6,741 bases of DNA from Lutibacter sp. (GCF_021647475.1 NZ_JAKIUR010000090.1:1-6741); one strand, 5' to 3'. Numbered from the stretch's first letter, positions 1 to 6,342 are shown. Notes: generated from the sequence alone by a model not told the origin. Program-made: numbers and translations.

Positions 1-16
1 TGTAATCGGTTAATTA

Positions 17-86
17 AGAATGGGGACTAATACAGGCAATAGACCTAAAATCTAGCGGCAAGCTAAGTTCACCCCATTCTTTTTTT
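17..86 (+). terminator. Stem-loop plus T-run ending an upstream transcript or structured RNA
   Basis: A perfect 9-bp inverted repeat pairs AGAATGGGG (17-25) with CCCCATTCT (72-80) and runs straight into seven T residues (80-86), as in an intrinsic terminator on the plus strand. The enclosed 46 bases are much longer than a normal terminator loop. They contain two small hairpins that compete for bases: TAGA/TCTA around CCTAAAA, and TAGC/GCTA around GGCAA. The shape therefore also fits the closing helix of a small structured RNA whose 5' part is at or beyond the window edge. I cannot assign it to a known RNA family. A short frame at 1-30 ends in TAA and might be the tail of an upstream gene, but too little is visible to call it. 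Confidence 0.5.
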
Positions 87-120
87 GTAAAGTAAAAATA
101 CTTAATAAATAAGAAAATCT

Positions 121-128
121 TTACTTTG
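121..128 (+). promoter_or_regulatory. Candidate Bacteroidota -7 box (P1) upstream of the helicase
   Basis: TTACTTTG matches the Bacteroidota -7 consensus TAnnTTTG except at one position, and is followed by CA, giving the TTTGCA often seen in flavobacterial promoters. No TTG -33 element lies at the usual 17-23 base distance. Transcription from here would give the helicase a leader of roughly 180 bases containing a small hairpin (AATTTTT 155-161 with AAAAATT 166-172) and the palindromic repeat at 175-258. A long structured leader would fit cold-responsive helicase genes, but that is inference. The box and its downstream bases closely resemble a box on the minus strand near 6674-6681. Confidence 0.35.
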
Positions 129-174
129 CAAATCTAAAGGACGGCAAGGCAGGTAATTTTTGATAAAAAATTGT

Positions 175-258
175 ATTGAGAACGGCTGTTTTTAAATAAA
201 AAACTATTCTCGATACTAATTTTAAGCCTAAAAAGGCTAAAATTCACTCGAATTGACG
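175..258. repeat. Palindromic dispersed repeat (TTCTCGATAC...ACTCGAA family) in the helicase leader
   Basis: The core runs from TTCTCGATAC (207-216) through a bulged 10-bp inverted repeat (218-228 with 235-244, including AAGCC/GGCT around a TAAAAA loop) to ACTCGAATTGACG (246-258). Upstream, ATTGAGAA (175-182) can pair with TTCTCGAT (207-214, one G-U pair), with an inner GTTTTT/AAAAAC stem at 188-193 and 199-204. The same arrangement of TTCTCGATAC, short inner stem and ACTCGAA occurs on the minus strand inside the restriction-modification gene (3345-3379, with a diverged copy at 2925-2959), and the ACTCGAAxTGACG end recurs at 2906-2918. I recognise these end sequences as a repeat common in flavobacterial genomes. 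If transcribed, it would form stem-loops ahead of the helicase. Confidence 0.65.
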
Positions 259-296
259 AAATTTCATCAAAATGCAAAACGGGTTATTTAAAAGTA

Positions 297-304
297 TATA
301 TTTG
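297..304 (+). promoter_or_regulatory. Perfect TAnnTTTG -7 box (P2) just upstream of the helicase start
   Basis: TATATTTG fits TAnnTTTG exactly and continues as TTTGCA. Transcription would begin only a few bases later, near 309-312, leaving a leader of about 10 bases or less before the ATG at 320. A TTG -33 element at normal spacing is not evident. The position matters for gene calling: it lies inside the coding extension that an earlier ATG at 272 would imply, and so favours the start at 320. Confidence 0.45.
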
Positions 305-319
305 CAAAAAATTACCACC

Positions 320-1651
320 ATGACATTTCACGATTTAAACTTAAACCGATTTTTATTAGATGCCTTAAATGAAATGGGATTTACAACACCAACTCCTATT
401 CAAGAAAAAGCATTTTCGGTAATTATGAGTAGTAGAGATATGGTTGGTATTGCTCAAACAGGAACTGGTAAAACATTTGCTTATTTATTACCTATTTTAA
501 GACAACTTAATTTTTCAACCCAAAAGTATCCTCGTGTTTTAATTGTTGTGCCAACAAGAGAATTAGTAGTTCAAGTAATTCAAGAAATTGAAAATCTTAC
601 CCCTTATATTAATGTTAGATTTGTTGGCGTTTACGGTGGAACAAACTTAAACAAACAAAAACAAATTGTTTTTAAAGGACAAGATATTATAGTTGCAACT
701 CCTGGTAGATTGTTAGACTTAGCTTTAGATGGAATTTTAAAGCTGAAACAAGTTCAAAAGTTAGTAATTGATGAAGTAGATGAAATGATGAATCTTGGAT
801 TTAGACCACAATTAATTACGTTGTTAGATTTATTGCCAAAAAAACGTCAAAGTATTTTATTTTCGGCAACCCTTACTAAAGAAGTGGCTGGAATTTTAAA
901 TCAGTTTTTTAAATCGCCAATTAAAATTGAAATTGCAAGTAGCGGAAGTCCGTTAGATACTATTACGCAACTTGCATATCCGGTTCCAAATTTTTATACG
1001 AAAGTCAATTTTTTAGTTGAATTACTAAAAAATAAAGACACTTTTAAAAAAGTATTAGTGTTTGTAAAAAACAAAAAACAAGCTAATATTTTATTTGAAG
1101 AATTAGAAACTTTATTACCTGGAGAGACCAATGTAATTCATTCAAATAAAACTCAAAATTATCGATTACGTTCTGTTAAAAACTTTGAAAAAGGATTTTT
1201 TAACGTGTTAATTGCAACCGACATTATTGCACGCGGTTTAGATTTAACCAATGTAAGCCACGTAATAAATTTTAATATTCCTGAAGAACCTGAAAATTAT
1301 ATGCACAGAATTGGCAGAACAGGACGTGCAGAACAACAAGGAACTGCCATTTCATTTTTTACTGAAGAAGAAGCTGATTATTTAGGTGAAATTGAGTTGT
1401 TAATGAATACTGAAATTGAAGTTTTAGATTTACCTGAAAACATTGATGTTTCCTCTCAAAAGATTTTTGAAGAAATGCCCAAAACAGTCCCCGAAAGAAC
1501 AAGTAATAAAAAAATAATTACTGAACCAAGCGGTCCTGCTTTTCACGAGAAAAAAGAAAAAAATAGGCGAGTTAATTTAGGTGGATCGTACCGACGAGAA
1601 ATTGCTAAAAAATATAAAAAGCCAAAAACTAGAGGACAAAAAAGGAAGTAA
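320..1651 (+). CDS. DEAD-box ATP-dependent RNA helicase (DEVD variant)
   Basis: This 443-residue protein is a complete superfamily 2 DEAD-box helicase, which uses ATP to unwind short RNA duplexes in the cytoplasm, typically in ribosome assembly, RNA decay or cold adaptation. Numbering from the ATG at 320, it has the Q motif (F3 to Q28), motif I AQTGTGKT (45-52), motif Ia PTRELV (78-83), motif Ib TPGR (127-130), motif II DEVD (151-154), motif III SAT (182-184), motif V ATDIIARGLD (299-308) and motif VI HRIGRTGR (329-336). The tail from about residue 390 is rich in Lys and Arg, as in RhlE/DeaD-like proteins, and probably binds RNA. Motif II has Val for Ala, a tolerated change that keeps the catalytic D and E. 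I chose the ATG at 320 over the one at 272 because MTFHDLNLNRFLLDAL is the normal family N-terminus and a promoter box lies between the two. The exact subfamily cannot be settled here, so no symbol is given. Confidence 0.96.
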   Translation: MTFHDLNLNRFLLDALNEMGFTTPTPIQEKAFSVIMSSRDMVGIAQTGTGKTFAYLLPILRQLNFSTQKYPRVLIVVPTRELVVQVIQEIENLTPYINVRFVGVYGGTNLNKQKQIVFKGQDIIVATPGRLLDLALDGILKLKQVQKLVIDEVDEMMNLGFRPQLITLLDLLPKKRQSILFSATLTKEVAGILNQFFKSPIKIEIASSGSPLDTITQLAYPVPNFYTKVNFLVELLKNKDTFKKVLVFVKNKKQANILFEELETLLPGETNVIHSNKTQNYRLRSVKNFEKGFFNVLIATDIIARGLDLTNVSHVINFNIPEEPENYMHRIGRTGRAEQQGTAISFFTEEEADYLGEIELLMNTEIEVLDLPENIDVSSQKIFEEMPKTVPERTSNKKIITEPSGPAFHEKKEKNRRVNLGGSYRREIAKKYKKPKTRGQKRK

Positions 1652-1690
1652 TTTTTGATTTCATTTTTAAGTCTTTTTAGGATTCCTTTT
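1640..1690. terminator. Weak inverted repeat at the convergent gene ends
   Basis: AAAAGGAA (1640-1647) is complementary to TTCCTTTT (1683-1690), spanning the 15 bases between the helicase stop and the stop of the minus-strand gene. The loop is 35 bases and T-rich on both strands, so this is at best a poor bidirectional terminator. No compact GC-rich hairpin with a T-run is present. Transcripts from the two converging units may therefore overlap at their 3' ends. Confidence 0.25.
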
Positions 1691-2632
1691 AATAGCGTCT
1701 ATTTCTTTTTGGTAATTTTTATTTATTGCCAACTGTTTTAAAATTTCTGAACTATCGTATATAAAATTAAATTCATTCGTAGTTATTGGCATGCTGTTTT
1801 CTATATCTTGAAAATCATCATAAACAACACTCGGATATTTTACTCTTATTTTTGTGAAGGGAATGTTATACTTAATTGCATTGTTTAACTTTTTTAAAAA
1901 AGCATCCTCTAAATAAATTTGCTCATATTCAGGTTTATTTAAATACGATTTGCTTTTAAAGTATTTAGAAATATTTACAATTTGACCTTTTAATTTTTTG
2001 ATAATTTTGTTTTTTATCGCTGTTCCCGTTTTAAAATTAGCATCATTATAAATAAATTCTGAAACCTCTTCACAATGAGAGACTAACATATAATTACCTC
2101 CAAATTTATAAATCCAATCTCTATTTTTAATTCGCCAATTAGTTAAATATTTTAGCCAATCATTTTCTATTTTATAAATGAATGTATTTTGATAAGCACT
2201 CCAATCTAAACTATCAACAGCTAATAAATTTATGGTATCTCTAAAAATTATTGCAAGCTCATTTCCATCTTCTTCCAATAATTGAAATTCTTTTGCCTTT
2301 TGTGCTTCTAAAATTTTATTTTTAAAATACGTTTCTTCCTTAAATAAAGGGTTTTCCAATGCCGCTATACCATACTTTTTAATAAATGCTGAATATTGAA
2401 AATAGCTATCGAACAAAACATGTTTTTTTTGTGAATTTGGATATACTATGTTTCCTAAAATTATGGTTTTAGAATCTTCGTTAAAGGTGTTTTTTAACGG
2501 ATTATAATTAAATTCTTCTATATATCCATATTCAACAGTAGCTTGTAAACGGTTTGACAAATCACTTGCCAAATTTTTTAAACTTGAAGTGTCTAATTTA
2601 TGATTGGCTATTATGGTAGTGGTTTTACTCAT
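1667..2632 (-). CDS. Protein of unknown function, downstream partner of the restriction-modification gene
   Basis: I do not recognise this 321-residue protein. It appears soluble: there is no signal peptide and no membrane segment. It is rich in Lys, Asn, Ile, Tyr and Phe. The N-terminal part (about residues 15-37) looks like an amphipathic helix followed by a beta strand ending EYGYIEE. The middle carries an aromatic stretch with several Trp (DSLDWSAY at 140-147, NDWLKYLTNW at 157-166, RDWIYKFGGNY at 171-181). The C-terminal third is Lys-rich. No nuclease, methyltransferase, NTPase or DNA-binding motif stands out. The start is taken as the ATG at 2632; a TTG two codons earlier is possible but less likely. 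Only 6 bases separate it from the stop of the upstream restriction-modification gene, on the same strand, so the two are probably co-transcribed and perhaps translationally coupled. A role in defence is inferred from position only. Confidence 0.85.
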   Translation of the reverse strand: MSKTTTIIANHKLDTSSLKNLASDLSNRLQATVEYGYIEEFNYNPLKNTFNEDSKTIILGNIVYPNSQKKHVLFDSYFQYSAFIKKYGIAALENPLFKEETYFKNKILEAQKAKEFQLLEEDGNELAIIFRDTINLLAVDSLDWSAYQNTFIYKIENDWLKYLTNWRIKNRDWIYKFGGNYMLVSHCEEVSEFIYNDANFKTGTAIKNKIIKKLKGQIVNISKYFKSKSYLNKPEYEQIYLEDAFLKKLNNAIKYNIPFTKIRVKYPSVVYDDFQDIENSMPITTNEFNFIYDSSEILKQLAINKNYQKEIDAIKRNPKKT

Positions 2633-2638
2633 AACCAA

Positions 2639-5600
2639 TTACTCAATCTCAATTTTATCAATTGCTTTCATTAATCGGTTTGTTTCTGAAAGTGCCACTA
2701 TAATTTTTTGATAATGTAAAATATCTTCAAATGAAAGTATGCGACCTTTACGGTCTTTTAACCATTTTTGAGCAGGTTGGTAACCACCAATATAAAACTC
2801 CCAAGCTGTTAAAGGTACATTATCAAAATATTGCGTGTCGTTTATATAAACTTTACCTTTGATTTCTTCTCGATACAATTTTATTCCGTTGCTCTCCATA
2901 AAATCACTCGAAGTGACGGTGTCAGTTTTAGTTGAGACTTTTGCCGAAGTATCAAGAACTGTGTTTGGCTCAAAACCAATATCAGTTTTGGTTAATTTTC
3001 TAGTTATTTTGTTATCGCCACTAATAGGGTAACTTGTAATATACTTTTCAACTTTTGGAGATTCCAATAAATGCAGTTGACGAATTTCACCTCCTAATTT
3101 TACCAATTGCCAAAAAGTATCTGTGTTTTTTGGATAAGGTACTCTCGGGAAATCTATTTTTAAAAATTCTTTATATTTTTTACGATACGTTGGTGAATGT
3201 AAAACCGCATAGATATAATCTAAAATGTCTATGGGTGCAAAAGTACTATCGTTTCCGTCTTTGCGAATGGAACGCAGTGAAGTGTGGCAATCTGTTTCTT
3301 TTGATAAGATTGCTTCGTCGTTACCACTCCTCGCAATGACGTTTGTTCGAGTTGAGGCTTTTGCCGAAGTATCGAGAACTTTTTCTGAAACAAAAGTTAA
3401 TTGTAACTTTTTAGCTATTTCGTTTATTATTTCTTTGTTTAAATTTGGGATTCTTTTTGTATTCTCTATTGATAGTTGTTGGTTGTTGGTTTCTGGGTAT
3501 AAGTATAGTGGGAAAAAATTACCACTACCATATCTACCTGCCGTACCTGTTAAATTAGATTCAATTATGTTTTTTGAGATAAAAATATATCTCCAATCTG
3601 ATACACATTGTCTAGGAACAATTAGACAAATATTTTCTTTATTTACAATATGCTTAGAAACGTTAACTCGCAATCTGTCAACAATATTTTTATCAAAATA
3701 AATATATTGCGTATCAAAAGGGCGATAATCTATTTTTATTACTTTTTTAACTTCAAAATTATCATTTCTTTGTTTTTTTAATTTCCATTCTGAATTTTCT
3801 TTAAGAGTATATTTTTCTTTAAGAGTTTCGTCTTCAATTGTCAAATCATAAAAATCGGTAATCCTTTTTTCTAAATGAATTTTTGAAGAATCAATACTTA
3901 AAGAATCTCTATGTGTTTGTATGCCTAAAGAATTAACCTTAAATAAATCAGTTACACAAAAACCACTATTATAACTCTTTTCAGCTTTAAAATCTTTTTG
4001 CACCATAAAATAATTAGGTGCTTTGTTAGGTAATTCTTCGTATTTAATTGTTTTTAATGAATTTTTATTTAGGAAATTGTATTTAAAATCTCGTTTTCCA
4101 AAAAGGTCGTAATGAAATACTTTACCTAATTCATTTTTCTTTTTCTTTCCTGTTTTTACAAAGATGGTAATTGCAACGCCTTGCATAATGTCAAATACAT
4201 TTTGATCTATAGAACCATCAGGACAAACCTCTTTCTTTTTAGCATTGCCATGTAAATCTAAAGTGTAAATTTTGTCGTAGGTTTTTAGTAAATTCCAACG
4301 CATTCCTCTAAAAGTTGGGTTGTCTAAAAATCCGTGTGGATTTATAAATGCTAAAACTCCACTTCCATTTTTTTCAATAAAATGTTGACCATAGCGTAAG
4401 AATTTCACGTAATCATCATTAATGAATTTTGAGTTTTGTTCTTTTAGCTTTTCTTTGCCTCCTGGTTCTTTTTTATAATCGTCCATAAGGCTCATAATCC
4501 AATCTCCTTTATTGGCACTTTCGCCACTGTACGGTGGATTACCGATAATACACATTACGGGTGTATCACGTTTTATATCATTTGCCTCATTGGCTTCACT
4601 ACTTAACCAATTGGCAAATAACGTACCTGTGTCTGGGTGAAATTCTTCTAAACTATTGGTAAGGTAAATTTTGGTTCGTTGTAGAGATTGCTTCGTACCT
4701 CGCAATGACGCATCATAACCAGTATCTTTAAGTAACAAATCTATTTGAAGGTGTGCCATTGCGTAACTTGCCATTAACAATTCAAAACCGTTTAAGCGTG
4801 GTAATAAATTGTTTTCTACATAGCTACTCCAAATCCCTTCTTGTCCTTTAAATTTTTTGTTTACGTGTTTTATTACTTCCGCTAAAAAAGTTCCTGTTCC
4901 TGTGGCTGGGTCTAAAATTTGTACTTTGTGTACTTCTTGTTTAACTATTTTTTCGCCAATTATTTTAGACTTACTTTTTGACCTTTCATCAAATTTTGGT
5001 ACTTTTTTATCAATAATAATTTTAGAAGTATCTGCCAAACCTTGCGGTAAATCAAATTCCGTTTTTAGAATATCATCAACCGCACGAACAATAAAATTTA
5101 CTACAGGAGCAGGCGTGTACCAAACTCCGCGAGCTTTCCGTAATTTTGGGTCGTACTCACTCAAAAAAGTTTCGTAAAAATGGATAATTGGGTTTTCCAT
5201 TTTTGTAGATTTTCCGTAATTTTTTAGAATTTTTTCAACATTACAAGCTAAAAATATTTCAGTTAAATTATCAACAATCCATTTAATACGGTCATCAATA
5301 TCAGGGCCGGCAATGTAGCCAAACAGTTTTCTTAAAAACGGATTAGATTTTGGAATAAGTTCTGCTGCTTCTTGTCGGCTAAAAGTATCTAAAGTTGGGT
5401 CGTGTAAACGTGCGGCAAACATGCCGTAAGCAATGGTTTGTGCATATACATCGGCAAATCCTTTGGGAGTTATATCGTGAATTAAGATATTTTTAAATGC
5501 AAGCATTTGCTCTTTAAGTGTGCTATCTTCATTATGCGTTTCATCGCTAGTTAATGCTTTTTCAATAACATCCGAAAGCAGGCGAGCTTTACCCGCCATC

Positions 5601-6088
5601 ATTTTTGCAAGTTTTTTTGAGCTTTTTATGGTTTGTCCAACATGTGTACAAAAATCTTTGATTAAATCATGAAACGTTGTAAAATTTTCAGGAATTGGTT
5701 TAATTCCATTTTCGGTAATTTCTCCAATGGCAATTTTAGTAATAAATATTCCATCATGATATAAATGAAAGTTTATATAATCCGTAAAAATCAGATTATT
5801 CAATGATGCTTTGTAACGGTCAAATTGTTCTTTGTTACCCGATTTTTTTTTGCCTTCTAAATCATTATCACCAATATCTTTTGCTTCAATAAATCCAACA
5901 GGAATGTCTTTTTTAGTTAAAATATAATCAGGAGCTCCGCAAGATTGTCGTTTGGGTTCGTTAGTAGCTTGTATATCTTTTACTAAACTTTCTAATAGTT
6001 GTTGTAAATCTCCTCTAAAAGTGTGTTCAGTTGCGTTTCCTAATTGGTAACGTTGGTTGATATTCTCAATGTATTTTTCTATTGTCAT
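2639..6088 (-). CDS. Type ISP-like single-chain restriction-modification enzyme (nuclease + N6-adenine methyltransferase + specificity region)
   Basis: This 1149-residue protein should both methylate adenine in a specific DNA site and cut unmethylated DNA. Residues 1-130 form a PD-(D/E)XK nuclease: E21 on the first helix, then PDY (D54) and GFIEAK (E68, K70). A helical linker follows. RGVWYTPAPVVNFIV (320-334) opens the methyltransferase, with AdoMet-binding DPATGTGTF (393-401) and catalytic NPPY (517-520) typical of N6-adenine enzymes. The rest matches the type ISP C-terminal specificity region, including YRPFDTQYIYF (788-798), GNFFPLYLY (856-864) and DILDYIYAVLHSP (954-966). I see no Walker A or other helicase motif, so unlike classic LlaBIII-type ISP enzymes it has no motor and resembles a type IIG enzyme. 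Catalytic residues are intact. Repeat-derived segments interrupt it near residues 460-468, 904-947 and 1043-1062. A purine-rich GAGAAAGAT precedes the ATG, and the N-terminus matches the family. Substrate sequence is unknown. Confidence 0.92.
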   Translation of the reverse strand: MTIEKYIENINQRYQLGNATEHTFRGDLQQLLESLVKDIQATNEPKRQSCGAPDYILTKKDIPVGFIEAKDIGDNDLEGKKKSGNKEQFDRYKASLNNLIFTDYINFHLYHDGIFITKIAIGEITENGIKPIPENFTTFHDLIKDFCTHVGQTIKSSKKLAKMMAGKARLLSDVIEKALTSDETHNEDSTLKEQMLAFKNILIHDITPKGFADVYAQTIAYGMFAARLHDPTLDTFSRQEAAELIPKSNPFLRKLFGYIAGPDIDDRIKWIVDNLTEIFLACNVEKILKNYGKSTKMENPIIHFYETFLSEYDPKLRKARGVWYTPAPVVNFIVRAVDDILKTEFDLPQGLADTSKIIIDKKVPKFDERSKSKSKIIGEKIVKQEVHKVQILDPATGTGTFLAEVIKHVNKKFKGQEGIWSSYVENNLLPRLNGFELLMASYAMAHLQIDLLLKDTGYDASLRGTKQSLQRTKIYLTNSLEEFHPDTGTLFANWLSSEANEANDIKRDTPVMCIIGNPPYSGESANKGDWIMSLMDDYKKEPGGKEKLKEQNSKFINDDYVKFLRYGQHFIEKNGSGVLAFINPHGFLDNPTFRGMRWNLLKTYDKIYTLDLHGNAKKKEVCPDGSIDQNVFDIMQGVAITIFVKTGKKKKNELGKVFHYDLFGKRDFKYNFLNKNSLKTIKYEELPNKAPNYFMVQKDFKAEKSYNSGFCVTDLFKVNSLGIQTHRDSLSIDSSKIHLEKRITDFYDLTIEDETLKEKYTLKENSEWKLKKQRNDNFEVKKVIKIDYRPFDTQYIYFDKNIVDRLRVNVSKHIVNKENICLIVPRQCVSDWRYIFISKNIIESNLTGTAGRYGSGNFFPLYLYPETNNQQLSIENTKRIPNLNKEIINEIAKKLQLTFVSEKVLDTSAKASTRTNVIARSGNDEAILSKETDCHTSLRSIRKDGNDSTFAPIDILDYIYAVLHSPTYRKKYKEFLKIDFPRVPYPKNTDTFWQLVKLGGEIRQLHLLESPKVEKYITSYPISGDNKITRKLTKTDIGFEPNTVLDTSAKVSTKTDTVTSSDFMESNGIKLYREEIKGKVYINDTQYFDNVPLTAWEFYIGGYQPAQKWLKDRKGRILSFEDILHYQKIIVALSETNRLMKAIDKIEIE
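2905..2959 (-). repeat. In-frame dispersed repeat inside the restriction-modification gene (second copy)
   Basis: The 35 bases 2925-2959 match 3345-3379 at 31 of 35 positions, in the same orientation, and are read in the same frame (VLDTSAKVSTKT here, VLDTSAKASTRT there). Adjacent CACTCGAAGTGACG (2905-2918) matches CACTCGAATTGACG (245-258) in the helicase leader at 13 of 14 positions. Together they form a diverged member of the TTCTCGATAC...ACTCGAA repeat family. It encodes about residues 1043-1062 of the enzyme, between segments that look conserved in the family, which suggests insertion into a tolerant surface loop. Confidence 0.7.
3256..3341. repeat. In-frame palindromic repeat inside the restriction-modification gene
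   Basis: An 86-base imperfect inverted repeat. Left arm 3256-3293 begins CGTCTTTGCGA and ends GGCAATCT. Right arm 3307-3341 begins AGATTGCTTCGT and ends TCGCAATGACG. A 13-base loop separates them. The outer ends match at 10 of 11 positions and the inner ends match as CAATCT/AGATTG. I recognise both arms as a widespread bacterial dispersed repeat of the CGTCATTGCGAGG...GAAGCAATCT type. On the minus strand it is translated without a stop as VIARSGNDEAILSKETDCH followed by TSLRSIRKDGND (about residues 917-947), just before the conserved FAPIDILDYIYAVLHSP segment. Confidence 0.75.
3345..3379 (-). repeat. In-frame dispersed repeat (first copy of the VLDTSAK unit)
   Basis: Read on the minus strand, these 35 bases run from GTTCTCGATACTTC through GGC-AAAA-GCC to ACTCGAAC. 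They keep the TTCTCGATAC, inner stem and ACTCGAA layout of the helicase-leader repeat. They lie 3 bases from the palindromic repeat at 3256-3341, so two repeat families abut and make a block of about 124 bases. They encode about residues 904-915 (LDTSAKASTRTN) in frame. Confidence 0.72.
4685..4710 (-). repeat. In-frame half repeat inside the methyltransferase domain
   Basis: These 26 bases share both 12-base ends (AGATTGCTTCGT and CTCGCAATGACG) with the right arm of the repeat at 3307-3341, which carries 9 extra bases in the middle. On the minus strand they encode ASLRGTKQS (residues 460-468), lying between AdoMet motif I (393-401) and the catalytic NPPY motif (517-520). Only one arm is present, so no hairpin forms here. 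Confidence 0.75.
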
Positions 6089-6110
6089 TTTATCTTTCTC
6101 AATTTTTGTT

Positions 6111-6148
6111 CAAAGCGTATGCTAAAATAACTTTTTTGTTTTAAGCAT
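6111..6148 (-). promoter_or_regulatory. Possible promoter and operator for the restriction-modification unit
   Basis: On the minus strand TACGCTTTG (6119-6111) resembles TAnnTTTG with one extra spacer base, about 22 bases before the ATG at 6088. Directly upstream, ATGCTAAAA (6119-6127) and TTTTAAGCAT (6139-6148) form an inverted repeat with one unpaired base and an 11-base centre. This would suit an operator, but no regulator gene lies nearby. No -33 TTG at normal spacing is seen. Because the strong terminator at 6298-6336 blocks readthrough, a promoter must exist somewhere in 6089-6297 if the unit is expressed. Confidence 0.3.
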
Positions 6149-6297
6149 CGGCAAAAGAAAGGAAAAAAACAAATGTGTTATTTGTGCGGCTGACATTTGG
6201 AAGCGATTTTTAATTCCGCCAGTAAGATAGAATCATATTTCTACCCTTGGGTAAAAACTTAGGACAGGCTCTGCTCAATGTGACATTTTATTTAACT

Positions 6298-6336
6298 AAA
6301 AAAAATCATAATCTAAGTTAGATTATGATTTTTTTT
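6298..6336. terminator. Bidirectional intrinsic terminator
   Basis: A perfect 39-base palindrome: 19-base arms (6298-6316 and 6318-6336) around a single central G. It begins with eight A residues and ends with eight T residues, enclosing TCATAATCTAA and its complement. Either strand therefore gives a hairpin followed by a U-run. It insulates the restriction-modification unit from leftward readthrough and would also stop rightward transcription. No recognisable gene ends at it from either side. Confidence 0.85.
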
Positions 6337-6342
6337 CAGCAT

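Noticed and set aside
17..80. tRNA-like reading of the first stem-loop, because of an AGACCTAAAATCT anticodon-like segment
   Set aside because: There is no T-arm next to the closing stem, no proper D-arm, and the loop lacks U at the position before the anticodon.
14..110. Minus-strand frame ending EWGELSLPLDFRSIACISPHS
   Set aside because: No start codon before an upstream stop, and the frame runs through the stem-loop and T-run; probably fortuitous.
272..319. Sixteen-codon N-terminal extension of the helicase from an earlier ATG
   Set aside because: It covers a consensus promoter box, adds residues outside the family's usual N-terminus, and the ATG at 320 begins the normal Q-motif region.
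2633..2638. TTG start two codons before the ATG of the unknown gene
   Set aside because: The ATG at 2632 is a standard start only two codons later, and no Shine-Dalgarno sequence favours the TTG.
3055..3339. Open frame of 94 codons on the plus strand
   Set aside because: Lies wholly antisense to the restriction-modification gene, which has clear family motifs, and shows no family features of its own.
3225..3701. Open frame of 158 codons on the plus strand
   Set aside because: Antisense to the conserved C-terminal part of the restriction-modification gene and its repeat block; its length results from the repeats being stop-poor on both strands.
4857..5177. Open frame of 106 codons on the plus strand
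   Set aside because: Antisense to the methyltransferase motif X and motif I region; a shadow frame.
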